Shown one piece after another: positions 52,860 to 62,242 of a stretch of DNA of 64,000 bases. The position numbers and the translations under genes are program-made. This stretch comes from Pseudovibrio sp947494035 (GTDB taxonomy: Bacteria; Pseudomonadota; Alphaproteobacteria; Rhizobiales; Stappiaceae): contig CANLTN010000023.1 of assembly GCA_947494035.1 (NCBI GenBank), positions 5,378 through 69,377 on the forward strand, read 5' to 3'. The notes beneath the pieces were generated by a model. That model was not told where the DNA came from and made no database searches. It saw nothing but the letters and a program-made list of their open reading frames with translations. The first letter of the stretch is position 1; each line of letters begins with the position of its first letter.

Positions 52860-53870
52860 TCAAGATGTCAGCACCATCCCTACGCACGCATATGTAAGGT
52901 GAGTGCCGCAATCTATATTGACAGCACCCTCAAGCTATGGCCTGATAGATTCAAGTTAGGTTTGATCCCTCATCGGACTTGCGGCGGCAATGCGGCTCAT
53001 CACAGTAGAGCCACGTACTTCACAGACGCTCACAACCTAACTATCCATCACTAAAAGTAGTCGCGTAAGATGTCACTGGATCTCAGCACCCTTATCAATA
53101 CACAGGGACGTTAGTGTCACATTTACCTAAACGTATCTCAGGTAGTTATATTTTCTCTAAAGAACGTCGTCCCAAAGCAGCTGTAGGTATAGACGAGAGT
53201 CACGCCAGCAACGAATCAATTGCTTGTAGTGCCCTCTGTCCTGGCGCTCTGAAACTTATGAACCACATTCATTTCATAAAATACGATCATCGCGCTGTAT
53301 GGACCTTTAAAGCTCTACCAACATATCTGCCGATTAATCACAACCTTTCTCTCAACCACTTCATCCAGCGCCGCCAACGGCGCCCTCAGACCATACTGAG
53401 GAGTTTTCGTCAAAGTTCCGCTCCCCCTCCAGTATGACTCACGCCAAGTGCGGAGGAGAAGGACTGGATGAAATACTGAGAGTCTCCCCGCCAAGGCCGG
53501 ACCGTAAGGCACCTCCCTAAAGAGGTTCGAGGCGCGGATGATGCAAAGTTCTTACTCACTCCTGCATGGACAGTACAGACAGACGATGAGACCCACAGAA
53601 GCCCGTGGGCGTAGATAATCGAGGTGTTGGTACTCCGTATCTAAAGCCAGCTCCTGACGGCCCTTACAGCCCTCATCAAAGCAGGTCGTGGTAACCTCCG
53701 GCAACATAACTAAGCCGTTGGGCTGGGTTCAATTTTCACCCTCGTCACTCAGCCCCCTACGCTGCCCTCCCGTAGTGTGAAAGCACATTTTCTGTACTCT
53801 CGATACTATCCAATGGGAACCTGTGTCAGAAGTGGAGAAGAGGGTTGACCGGTGGAGCGCGCGCCTACGC
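52860..53870. other. Long stretch without a supported gene
   Basis: About 1 kb. The open frames here lack ribosome sites and recognisable domains. Composition becomes GC-rich towards the right, where structured DNA begins. Confidence 0.4.
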
Positions 53871-53878
53871 TCGTTTCG

Positions 53879-53898
53879 GGGCAGGTACTTACCTGCCC
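53879..53898. repeat. 20-bp palindrome upstream of the primase gene
   Basis: GGGCAGGTA-CT-TACCTGCCC, perfect 9-bp arms around a 2-nt centre. Confidence 0.6.
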
Positions 53899-53960
53899 GT
53901 ACCCGATAGGGTGAAACAGCGCGCGTGAGACCGGTCAAGGGAATGCCGGACCCTGGTGCG

Positions 53961-54028
53961 CCCCCTCACAGGCCGCGCCCGAAGGGCGAAGGCGGTCTGT
54001 GAGGGGGGGATAAAAACGGAACGTTTTT
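53961..54028. repeat. Strong hairpins, candidate replication or transfer origin
   Basis: CCCCCTCACAG (53961-53971) pairs with CTGTGAGGGGG (53997-54007); pairing continues inward for five more pairs including one G-U, enclosing a small GCCC-GAA-GGGC stem. Right after it lies AAAAACG-GAA-CGTTTTT (54012-54028). Both are flanked by related GGGAATGCC and GGCATTCCC segments (53939-53947, 54038-54046). Confidence 0.55.
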
Positions 54029-54125
54029 ACGCTCTAGGGCATTCCCGACCCTCGGCTGGTTGAGGGCATATTGCCCCATGAGTGCACGTTAGGCTTGGGT
54101 TTAATAACAAATTGACACGAGAAGC

Positions 54126-55490
54126 CTAATATAACTTGGCAAACTCAAACCTGAGGATCACGAAGACATTTTCGAGATTGTCTATTCTAGTACCGTTTGG
54201 ATAGTGCGCTTGATGCTCGAGATAGGCTACTTGTGAGCGCTGTAAAGTACGGACTGATTTACCATTCAGTTGAGCAATTTGTTTCCACGTCAGCCCCTCT
54301 GCATTGCGATACCTGTCGACTTCTTTACCTAAAATGATGCGTTCACTTGATGTCATATTGTGACGACCGTTGGCCCTTGTAGCCCGTCGTTCCTTTCTCT
54401 GTTGCTTTTTTCGCTGTTCTTTCAGGTCTTTGGTTGCCAAGTTCCTCAGATTAGCTCTAATCATCTCCTCTTTGGTGATCTTAAGCATAGCTATCATCTT
54501 TTGGGCTGTGTAGTGGTATCGTGTTGTGCGGATCGTCCCCTTGAATGTCTTTTGCTCCCCATCAGCAGCCTGCTCTGCGCGTTTGATTACAGATGAAAAA
54601 CGCTCATTTAAGTTTGAACAAGGAAGACTAAACTTAACGCAGATTTTCTGTGCTTCCTTGACAATATGCTCTGGCGCATAAATCCAGCTGCAAGCAACAA
54701 CGATGAGTAAGACAAAATCTTCGACCATGCTCTGCGGGATTTCGGACATCCTGCGACAGGCAAGTACCTTCTCGATATCAGTTAGGTTGGTGCGCCATAG
54801 AGTGGTTTTATTTTTCATACCAGTCGCCGGGGGTGCGCCCCTTCTCTCAGCTGGCCTGGGTATAATACGTGGCCCCGAGACGGCAGTTTCAATCAAAGCA
54901 AAGTTATAACGTTCATCATTACCATAGAGGTATGTTTTCTTATATGTATCGTGTCTGTTGGAGCCAGCCACGCGCATCATAGCGCATTCGCCCTGGTTCT
55001 TGGTTGATGCCCCAAAACCAGCAAGCATTGCTTGGAGTCCCGTTTGAACTTTAATCCATTGATCAAGTTTGTGTGCGGGTATCGGCTTAATCAGCCAGGT
55101 GAGGTGCAGCCCTTGATGGGTGAAGTAAACGAGGCTCGGTCTCGGTAGGAAGTTCTCGTCCAGATGCGCCAGCACTGCTTCAGCTATCTCTTGCTGTGTT
55201 TTGTTGCAGGCGGCGGTAGTTCTGTAAAAATCTAAATCAACGTATAGAGCAGACAATTCCGCAAGTGCATCACTGTTACGGATGCCAATGTAGCGTTGGA
55301 AAGAGACATGTTGTTCTTTGCAGCCCTCTTTTTCTGCAGCTTGCTGTCGTGCCCACTCAGGACTGCCATGAGATTGGAACCACGCCCCTGCCTGCTTAGA
55401 GGCATAACAGACGACTCCGCTGCTTCCAGCAGGATGCAATGCTTCGAGATGTTCACGAGCGTTTAGCTCGCGATAGTCGCGTAAAGACAT
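54126..55490 (-). CDS. Archaeo-eukaryotic-primase-like replication protein
   Basis: 454 residues. The N-terminal ~200 residues match AEP-type Rep/primase proteins of plasmids and integrative elements: ALYVDLDFYR (catalytic Asp85-Leu-Asp87), THQGLHLTWLIKPIPAHKLDQW, and MMRVAGSNRHDTYKK at the place of the usual RLPGS.N. motif. A basic helical region (KDLKEQRKKQQRKERRATR) and a C-terminal helix-turn-helix (LTWKQIAQLNGKSVRTLQR) follow. It probably primes or initiates replication of the excised element at the structured DNA just downstream of its stop. Confidence 0.75.
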   Translation of the reverse strand: MSLRDYRELNAREHLEALHPAGSSGVVCYASKQAGAWFQSHGSPEWARQQAAEKEGCKEQHVSFQRYIGIRNSDALAELSALYVDLDFYRTTAACNKTQQEIAEAVLAHLDENFLPRPSLVYFTHQGLHLTWLIKPIPAHKLDQWIKVQTGLQAMLAGFGASTKNQGECAMMRVAGSNRHDTYKKTYLYGNDERYNFALIETAVSGPRIIPRPAERRGAPPATGMKNKTTLWRTNLTDIEKVLACRRMSEIPQSMVEDFVLLIVVACSWIYAPEHIVKEAQKICVKFSLPCSNLNERFSSVIKRAEQAADGEQKTFKGTIRTTRYHYTAQKMIAMLKITKEEMIRANLRNLATKDLKEQRKKQQRKERRATRANGRHNMTSSERIILGKEVDRYRNAEGLTWKQIAQLNGKSVRTLQRSQVAYLEHQAHYPNGTRIDNLENVFVILRFEFAKLY

Positions 55491-56566
55491 AGGTCTCCCC
55501 CCTTACTGAAAGTTAGAAAACCTGCGCAGTACGAGCCGTGCAATACCCATCGAGCATTGTTAGACGAACGCATCTACTCCTGCGAATAAACGCAGACTAG
55601 AGTAGCGTAAGCACTTGTTATCTAACTTTTAAATACTAATTGGATTGCTCTATTGCTCTTAAAATCTGACGCACATTATCTTCGATTGTTCTTCGTAAGC
55701 ATCAGAGAGCCTCACAGATTGAATTGATCGAAATGACCACTAAAAAATAAAATATGAAAAATATAGATGTGGCAACACCAAGATCTATTACCACAAGTTT
55801 TCAGGGAGCATAACAGCCTTGCTCATCGGGAAGGTTATGTTAATTTTGAAATGCTGACCACCATTCAGTTATGGGGTACAAACCTCTCTGGATCGGTAGC
55901 ATTCAGGCTACAAGACTCACTCATAGGAGAACGCGGCATGCGATCACTTCGATAAAGCTAGAAATTTTAGATAAATATGATGAAAAATAAGCTTTTTTGA
56001 ATTGATGACGATATCGCAAGCCGCAGTTTTGCCGGAGTAGTTGGACACCATATATCCCGCCGTCCTTCCTTCTCAAAGCTGCATAGAACAACCAAACGTG
56101 CACCTGATGACCACCTATATTGGTGCCGTTGGATGCTCGTTCTTTGACGGACTATGGAGTGTCTAATGAGGAAGACAATGCTACCAGTGTACACCAGTAT
56201 CTCTGCTTTTTTAAATATGAGGCAGGCGCAAGAACAACGCGCTGAGAGACTATGGAGGCAAACGGGGACTTATACCTGTGCGTCTAATGAGCCTGAGTGT
56301 GTAAGCATGACAAACAGTGCTGCTCAGCACACTACCGAGACACCTTCTACTGGTCCACCCACACCGAGGGCGTGAACACTGTCTAAAAGAGGCCAGCACG
56401 CAAGGACACTGTGTCAAATATCGCTTTACTCACATGCAGGACTGTCATCGCACGAGTGTCTACGCGCGTGTTGTATAACGCCATTCTTCTCAAAAGGAGA
56501 TAAGTTGGCGCGTTATAAGCTTAGGCAGACTTCGCATGGCAACCCATCTTGCCAAAGGAATGAATA
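55491..56566. other. Gene-poor region between primase and integrase
   Basis: About 1.1 kb with only short, unconvincing frames (for example 55767-55955 and 56154-56375 on the + strand). No operator or RNA gene is recognisable. Confidence 0.4.
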
Positions 56567-56773
56567 ATGAAAGAGATCTCAGCACAGCTCAGGGAACTTC
56601 GGGAGGCCCGTGAGATTGCTGCGGAAGTCGTAGTGCGTTGCGGCGAGCGGTTCCTTCCTGTCTTCCAGCGCATTGACGAGGATTATGAATTACTTCAGAA
56701 GAAACAAGCCGCACTGGATAGGGCCCGACGATTGGTCGCCAATGATAATGAACCTAAAACGCGATCTTTTTGA
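56567..56773 (+). CDS. Small predicted coiled-coil protein
   Basis: 68 residues (MKEISAQLRELREAREIAAE...), mostly charged helix with the ending RARRLVANDNEPKTRSF. The VANDNEP motif is common at the ends of small Rhizobiales proteins. It follows AAAGGAATGAATA and overlaps the 3' end of the convergent integrase gene by 20 bp. Function unknown. Confidence 0.5.
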   Translation: MKEISAQLRELREAREIAAEVVVRCGERFLPVFQRIDEDYELLQKKQAALDRARRLVANDNEPKTRSF

Positions 56774-58052
56774 TTGCGTCTCTCTTGGTTTCCAGACTTC
56801 CACCAGTGCCATATTTGGGGCGTCCATAGCGATGCCCCATAAGTTCGACGCGTAACCGCTCGTCTACTCCCATCTCAAGCAAGCTCTCCTCAAATGAATG
56901 CCGAAGAGAATAGCAGGAGTGATCCCCACTTTCATTCAGTCTGTTTACGCGTAGCCATTTGTTGACCGTGTTCGAGTAGTTTGTGGCACTCAGTTGATAA
57001 CGCTGAATTCCCCCTCGCGCTACAATGCGTTTGGCAGCGAAAAGTGAGACGCCCACCAATGGCATATCCCGTTTGGTGGTTGGAGTTTTCAGCTCGCGTT
57101 TATGTGTGTTGGTGTTGTGGGCGCGCACCTTGAAATAGGGAACTGGCCCCTCGAGACAAAAATCCTCTAGGAGTGATCCGGTTATCTCACTTGGCCGCAA
57201 ACCGGTGTTCACTGTCATTAGGAGGATATCTCGTGCCTCTTCATTCAGCTTATTGAGTAGAGTTTTGTCTAGCAGGTTATTTGCAATCCAATCGCGGGAA
57301 AAGGAAGGCCGCTTAGCTTCGCTGTTATCCTCTTTGAGTTTGAGCCCAGCAAAGGGATTTATTAGGTCAATACCTTTTAAATCCGCCCATGTAGTAAAGA
57401 TATGGCTCAGATGGCAGAGATCTTTGTTTGCGGAGTTATGCGACATCTGTTCGTCTTTGATGCGAGCGATCCACCAACTTCGGAATTTAAGGGCATCCTC
57501 GCGTGAAATGCTTTTGACATCCATATCACCGATTACCGAGCAGAAATTGCGAACTGCCTTGATGCGCGGATTATGCCAGCGCCGTTTTTGATCAGGACTC
57601 TTCTGTAAACGCCTGTCTTCGGTCAGATCGATATATTCAGTGAAAGCTTCGGAGAGCAGGGTCGCAGGTTCATCAACCCCTCCCAACAGAGCATCAGCAT
57701 GTAATGTCGCATTCTTTAGCCCAAGCGATAGTTTCACAGCTTTTAAACGCGGAGCAAGTTCGTTCGAGTTTGCTGCTACCAACTCAGACATGGGAATGTA
57801 AGCGAAGCCCTGTGAGGCTGCCAGCTGCACAATAGCAGCGTAGGAGCGCTGTGGGTTAGCATCATGACCTGCCGCCAGAGCCTCCCAAAAGGCCAGTAAT
57901 TGCTGCTCAATCTGCCCCATCTTTCGCAATGCAATTTCGTGGCTATCAGTATGCAGGGAAATCAGAACTTTTTCACGCGGGTCGTATTGCTGAAAGCGCC
58001 TAGGAACCCGTTTACAATAATAATAAGTCTTGTTTCGAAGAGCCAACCCCAT
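56754..58052 (-). CDS. Tyrosine recombinase (island integrase)
   Basis: About 432 residues from Met 58052 (MGLALRNKTYYYCKRVPRRF; a GTG at 58061 is an alternative). An N-terminal arm-binding/SAM-like region precedes the catalytic domain with Arg in NTGLRPSEITG, CYSLRHSFEESLLEMG (His-x-x-Arg-type block), LMGHRYGRPKYG, whose late Tyr is the nucleophile. It starts 137 bp from the tRNA-Ser 3' end and reads away from it, the standard layout of tRNA-targeting islands. Confidence 0.92.
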   Translation of the reverse strand: MGLALRNKTYYYCKRVPRRFQQYDPREKVLISLHTDSHEIALRKMGQIEQQLLAFWEALAAGHDANPQRSYAAIVQLAASQGFAYIPMSELVAANSNELAPRLKAVKLSLGLKNATLHADALLGGVDEPATLLSEAFTEYIDLTEDRRLQKSPDQKRRWHNPRIKAVRNFCSVIGDMDVKSISREDALKFRSWWIARIKDEQMSHNSANKDLCHLSHIFTTWADLKGIDLINPFAGLKLKEDNSEAKRPSFSRDWIANNLLDKTLLNKLNEEARDILLMTVNTGLRPSEITGSLLEDFCLEGPVPYFKVRAHNTNTHKRELKTPTTKRDMPLVGVSLFAAKRIVARGGIQRYQLSATNYSNTVNKWLRVNRLNESGDHSCYSLRHSFEESLLEMGVDERLRVELMGHRYGRPKYGTGGSLETKRDAIKKIAF

Positions 58053-58071
58053 AACGCACACCCAAGATGTT

Positions 58072-58103
58072 CCACAAACTGTGTCACAAAATGTGCTACA
58101 AAA
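58072..58103 (+). repeat. Iterated ACAAAATGTG motif inside the right island end
   Basis: CACAAACTGTG, CACAAAATGTG and TACAAAAT in tandem between the integrase start and the tRNA; counterpart of 25683-25711. Confidence 0.5.
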
Positions 58104-58188
58104 TCGGTAATTCTGCCATCTATGAAAAGTAATGGAGTTACTAAGCCACTGATCTTAAATTAAAATTACATATCAAAGCATTAGGGAA

Positions 58189-58209
58189 ATGGCGGACACG
58201 GAGGGATTC
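58189..58209 (+). repeat. Right attachment-site repeat in tRNA-Ser
   Basis: ATGGCGGACACGGAG-G-GATTC, the 3' end of tRNA-Ser read from the + strand; 20 of 21 positions match 25569-25589. Confidence 0.75.
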
Positions 58210-58279
58210 GAACCCTCGAGACCCTTCCGGGCCTACTCCCTTAGCAGGGGAGCGCCTTCGACCACTCGGCCACGTGTCC
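58190..58279 (-). tRNA. tRNA-Ser (anticodon GCT)
   Basis: 90 nt including encoded CCA. Acceptor GGACACG pairs with CGTGTCC, then discriminator G and CCA. Anticodon loop CTGCTAA within the CTCCC/GGGAG stem, a long variable arm (GGCCCGGAAGGGTC) typical of class II tRNA, and T-arm GAGGGTTCGAATCCCTC. The gene is intact, as expected because integration restores its 3' end. Confidence 0.97.
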
Positions 58280-58535
58280 TTGAGGTGGTTACTACCCACT
58301 AACTGACCGTAGTTCAAGGCCGTTTTCGTCTTTTTTCAGTTTTTCCCCACGATCTATATTCGTAAGTCCTTGCAAGAAAATGCATAGAACGAAACGTGAT
58401 TTGCAGGAGCGACGGAATTAGGAGGCCCTGCCCCTCCCCGTTTTCCCGCAGAAAGAAATTCGCGCGACCCTCTTTACAAGAATGCATAACAGACATAAAT
58501 TCAATCAATCGATTGAACAAATAAAGGGTGTCGTC

Positions 58536-59243
58536 ATGTCAAATCATCCTAGCCCCGACGAACTGCGCGAAGCTCTGGCACCAGATACCCCTTCCGCCAA
58601 GACAAAGCGCGATCTCATTGAATCTGCCCTCTATCACTTCGGTCACGAGGGCTACGCTGGAACGTCAACACGCTCCATCGCGCAAACGGCAAAAACCAAC
58701 ATCGCCTCCATCGCTTACCACTTTGATGGCAAGGCCGGTCTGAAGCGCGCCTGCGTCAACTTCATTGCCATGGCGCTTGGTGATGTGCTCTCGGTCGTCA
58801 TGGACAGAAAACTCTCTGACATTGAGCATCTGTCACCAAAAGACGCACGTGCCAAGATCATGGAAATGATTGATCGTATGATCACCTTCACCCAGACCAA
58901 CAAGCGCGCCGAGCTGGTGATCGGCTTCGTGTTAAAAGAGGTGCTTCATTCTCCCGACGAAATCGAAACGCTTTACCACTTGATTTTTGAGCCTCTAATG
59001 GACCGTGTGACCGTGCTCTTCGGCCGCGCAACCGGACAGCCCGTCTCCTCGAATGAACTGAAGCTTGCGATCTTCGCTATGGTCGGCCAGCTCCTGTATA
59101 TGCGCCTTGCCCGCCCTCTGGTGCTTAAGCGCATGAACTGGCAATCCGTTGGCCCGGATGAGTTGGCGCAGATCAAATCGGTCCTGCACCGCTCCATCAA
59201 CGCCCTTCTTGATGACCTGTCGAAAGGTCAGAAAGATGCTTGA
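58536..59243 (+). CDS. TetR-family regulator (CecR-like)
   Basis: About 235 residues from ATG 58536 (MSNHPSPDEL), preceded by AAAGGGTG. Helix-turn-helix YAGTSTRSIAQTAKTNIASIAYHFDGKAGLK, then the C-terminal DUF1956-type domain (FVLKEVLHSPDEIETLYHLIFEPLM) as in E. coli CecR (YbiH). CecR controls the adjacent ybhGFSR exporter; the downstream genes here are of the same kind. The stop overlaps the HlyD-like start by 8 bp. A longer frame from 58482 has no ribosome site. Confidence 0.88.
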   Translation: MSNHPSPDELREALAPDTPSAKTKRDLIESALYHFGHEGYAGTSTRSIAQTAKTNIASIAYHFDGKAGLKRACVNFIAMALGDVLSVVMDRKLSDIEHLSPKDARAKIMEMIDRMITFTQTNKRAELVIGFVLKEVLHSPDEIETLYHLIFEPLMDRVTVLFGRATGQPVSSNELKLAIFAMVGQLLYMRLARPLVLKRMNWQSVGPDELAQIKSVLHRSINALLDDLSKGQKDA

Positions 59244-60186
59244 TATCTGCACACTCCCTCTTGTCGCAGGGTGGCTCGCCTTTTGTGCCCCAGATGCCAA
59301 CCTCACAGCGGGGTATGTTGAAGGAGAGTACCTCAAGCTCGCGCCCGTGGAACTCTCCGAGATTGCCAATGTAAAAGTAGAAGAAGGTGAGCTGGTCAAG
59401 AAAGGCCAGCTCATCGCTGAATTGGTGTCCTCCGACGCAAACATGAAGCTGGCGGAGGCTAAAGCCCAGCTCCAGCAGGCGCTCGCCTCCCTGAACGACC
59501 TCAAACTTGGCAAACGCCCTGAGGAGATAGACGTTCTCAAAGCAACCCTGCTCTCCGCACAGGCCCAGGCCAGACACTCTCAGAACGTCTACGACAGATA
59601 CCAGGGCCTCCTTGGCCGCAAAGTTATTTCACAAGCACAATTTGATGATGTGGAAACAAACCTTGTGGTTGCACAAGCACGCACCACCCAGTTGAAGGCC
59701 GAACTTGCCGTCGCAAAACTGCCAGCGCGCGAAGACCAAATCGCCGCCGCTGAGAGCCAATACGAAATGGCGAAGGCAAAGGTGGATCTGGCGGAGTGGC
59801 TGCTTGAAAAACGCAAGCTCTACGCGCCGGAAGCGGCCAAGGTCACAGATGTCTTCCTTCACACAGGCGAGATGGCAGGTCCCTCAGCACCTGTCGCCAG
59901 CCTGTTGCCCGTCAATTCCATCAAGCTTCATTTCTATGTGCCAGAAGAGCAATATACCCAACTCCAACTGGGCACCACGTTCAATGCAAAATGTTCTGGC
60001 TGCACTACCTATCAGAAACTACAGATAACCCATATTGCAGAAGGGCCGGAGTTCACACCTCCCGTTATCTACTCTCTGGAAGCACGGGAAAAACTGGTCT
60101 ATGAAATCGAGGCAAAGCCGTTAACAAGTCAAATCCAGCTCAGACCCGGTCAGATTTTTGACGTTGATCTGGACAGCCTGCAATGA
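59236..60186 (+). CDS. HlyD-family membrane-fusion protein (YbhG-like)
   Basis: 316 residues from ATG 59236 (MLDICTLPLVAGWLAFC, exported). Lipoyl half-motifs LAPVELSEIANVKVEEGELVKKGQLIAEL and VTDVFLHTGEMAGPSAPVASLL flank a coiled-coil hairpin (about 65-200) with DANMKLAEAKAQLQQALASL. It links the inner-membrane ABC transporter to an outer-membrane channel. It overlaps the ATPase start by 4 bp. Confidence 0.9.
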   Translation: MLDICTLPLVAGWLAFCAPDANLTAGYVEGEYLKLAPVELSEIANVKVEEGELVKKGQLIAELVSSDANMKLAEAKAQLQQALASLNDLKLGKRPEEIDVLKATLLSAQAQARHSQNVYDRYQGLLGRKVISQAQFDDVETNLVVAQARTTQLKAELAVAKLPAREDQIAAAESQYEMAKAKVDLAEWLLEKRKLYAPEAAKVTDVFLHTGEMAGPSAPVASLLPVNSIKLHFYVPEEQYTQLQLGTTFNAKCSGCTTYQKLQITHIAEGPEFTPPVIYSLEAREKLVYEIEAKPLTSQIQLRPGQIFDVDLDSLQ

Positions 60187-61100
60187 ACGCAATTGAAGTC
60201 ACTGGCCTGACAAAACGCTTTGGCGACAAGCTGGTCGTCAACAATGTCTCGCTCAAAGTCAAATCAGGCGAAATCGTTGGCTTCCTTGGCCCCAACGGCT
60301 CCGGCAAAACAACCAGCATCCGCATGATGTGCGGCTTGCTTAGACCCGATGAGGGCCACGGTCAGGTACTTGGCTACGACCTGATCAAAGACCGCCTGCG
60401 TATCAAAAGCCAGGTCGGCTACATGACGCAAAAGTTCTCGTTTTACGAAGACCTCACCATCGAGGAAAACCTGAGCTTTGTTGCCCGGCTCTATAACCTC
60501 AGGCCCGTGAAGCAGCATACCACCCAGACACTGGAAAAACTTGGCCTTTTGTCCCGCCGCAAACAGCTGGCAGGCGAGCTTTCAGGGGGCTGGAAACAGC
60601 GCCTCGCACTTGCAGCCTGCACCATGCACAAACCAAAACTCCTGCTGCTGGACGAACCAACCGCAGGCGTGGACCCCAAAGCCCGCCGTGATTTTTGGGA
60701 GGAGATCCACCGCCTAGCTGCTGATGGTATGACAGTGCTGGTCTCCACCCATTACATGGATGAAGCGGAACGCTGCCATCGCATCACCTACATCTCTTAT
60801 GGCGAATTACTGGCGGATGGCTCCCTAAGCGACGTGATCGCAGATGCCTGTCTGTACACCTACACACTCACCGGCCCCAATCTCGAACGTTTCATTCCAG
60901 ACCTGCAAGCTGATAAGGGCGTGCAGCAGGTTGCACCCTTTGGCAACTCGCTACATGTCACAGGCACAGACCTTCCCGCCCTGAAACGCGCACTCGAACC
61001 ACTTGAGAAATACGATGACATCCAGATCGAGCAATCGGAGACCAATCTGGAGGATGTCTTTATCAAGTTCATGAGTGACAGCACGGACAATATGCAATGA
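60183..61100 (+). CDS. ABC transporter ATP-binding protein (YbhF-like)
   Basis: 305 residues. Walker A GPNGSGKTTS, Q-loop YMTQKFSFYED, signature LSGGWKQRL, Walker B LLLLDEPTAGVDP, and His switch STHYMDEA. E. coli YbhF has two tandem ATPase domains; this protein has one and so should dimerise. Its C-terminal ~80 residues are a regulatory domain. It overlaps the permease start by 4 bp. Confidence 0.93.
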   Translation: MNAIEVTGLTKRFGDKLVVNNVSLKVKSGEIVGFLGPNGSGKTTSIRMMCGLLRPDEGHGQVLGYDLIKDRLRIKSQVGYMTQKFSFYEDLTIEENLSFVARLYNLRPVKQHTTQTLEKLGLLSRRKQLAGELSGGWKQRLALAACTMHKPKLLLLDEPTAGVDPKARRDFWEEIHRLAADGMTVLVSTHYMDEAERCHRITYISYGELLADGSLSDVIADACLYTYTLTGPNLERFIPDLQADKGVQQVAPFGNSLHVTGTDLPALKRALEPLEKYDDIQIEQSETNLEDVFIKFMSDSTDNMQ

Positions 61101-62227
61101 GCAGCGTTTTCTCTCTTCAGCGGCTCTTTGCCATGCTCATCAAAGAGTTCATCCAGATGCGCCGCGATCGCATCACCTTCGCCATGATGCTCGGCATTCC
61201 GCTGATCCAGCTTGTACTGTTTGGATACGCAATCAACAACGACCCACGCGGCTTACCAACAGCTCTGGTGTCGCTGGCAAATGACCCATACTCCCGCGCA
61301 GTGGTCACCGCTCTGGAAAACTCCCAGTACTTCAAATTCACGCAAAGCAACATCTCAGCTTCAAAGGCACGTACATTGCTTAGAAAGGGCGACGTTACCT
61401 TCGTGGTCACCATCCCCAGCGACTTTGCCAAGCAGGCAGAAGCTGGAACCCCGAATGCATTGATCGAAGCCGACGCAACTGATCCAGCCGCATCTGGTGC
61501 CGCAGTTGCCTCGGCGCCAATTATCATTGAAAGAGCTGTTGCTTCCGTGAAGCAAAAGAACCCGAGCCTGAAGCAGGATCTTTTAAGGTCCAGCACAATC
61601 ATTCACCGCAAATACAATCCGGAAGGTATCACCCAATACAACATTGTACCCGGACTTCTGGGCGTCATCCTTCAGCTCACATTGGTCATGATGACAAGCA
61701 TCGCCCTGACGCGGGAGACGGAACGCGGCACCATGGAGAACCTGCTGGCCATGCCCGCCTCTCCCTTTGAGATCATGTGCGGCAAGGTGCTGCCCTATCT
61801 GGTGGTCGGGGCTGTACAGGTGGCTGTGGTGCTCTTTGCTGGCAGAATACTGTTCAACATCCCGTTCTTGGGTGGGCTGCCCCTTCTCATCGGTGCCATA
61901 CTCGTTTTTGTGCTGACGCTGGTGCTGTTGGGCTACTTCATCTCAACAGTGGCCCGCACACAGATGCAAGCCATGCAAATGACGTTCTTCTTCTTCCTGC
62001 CGTCTCTGCTGCTATCAGGTTTTATGTTCCCCTACGCAGGCATGCCTCAATGGGCGCAAACACTCGGCGAAATCTTCCCGCTCACGCACTTCCTCAGGAT
62101 CGTGCGCGCCATCCTGCTCAAAGGCGCTGAATGGAATGAAGTATCCTCGAGCATCTACACACTCTTCCTGTTCGTAGGCGTGCTCCTGATACTCGCGCTC
62201 AAGAGGTTCAAGCGTACTCTGGATTAA
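61097..62227 (+). CDS. ABC-2 type permease (YbhS/YbhR-like)
   Basis: 376 residues. First helix at about 27-46 (FAMMLGIPLIQLVLFGYAIN), a large periplasmic domain (60-180), then five helices from about 185. The segment ALTRETERGTMENLLAMPASPFEIMCGKVLPYL is the ABC-2 motif. One permease gene, against two in E. coli ybhSR, suggests a homodimer. A short stem CCTCCA/TGGAGG followed by CTATTTT at 62243-62272 is a plausible terminator. Confidence 0.92.
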   Translation: MSSVFSLQRLFAMLIKEFIQMRRDRITFAMMLGIPLIQLVLFGYAINNDPRGLPTALVSLANDPYSRAVVTALENSQYFKFTQSNISASKARTLLRKGDVTFVVTIPSDFAKQAEAGTPNALIEADATDPAASGAAVASAPIIIERAVASVKQKNPSLKQDLLRSSTIIHRKYNPEGITQYNIVPGLLGVILQLTLVMMTSIALTRETERGTMENLLAMPASPFEIMCGKVLPYLVVGAVQVAVVLFAGRILFNIPFLGGLPLLIGAILVFVLTLVLLGYFISTVARTQMQAMQMTFFFFLPSLLLSGFMFPYAGMPQWAQTLGEIFPLTHFLRIVRAILLKGAEWNEVSSSIYTLFLFVGVLLILALKRFKRTLD

Positions 62228-62242
62228 TTGCATAAGTCAAAG

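Noticed and set aside
53450..53720. Possible group II intron or structured RNA
   Set aside because: I looked for a domain V-like stem and the GTGYG start and found neither.
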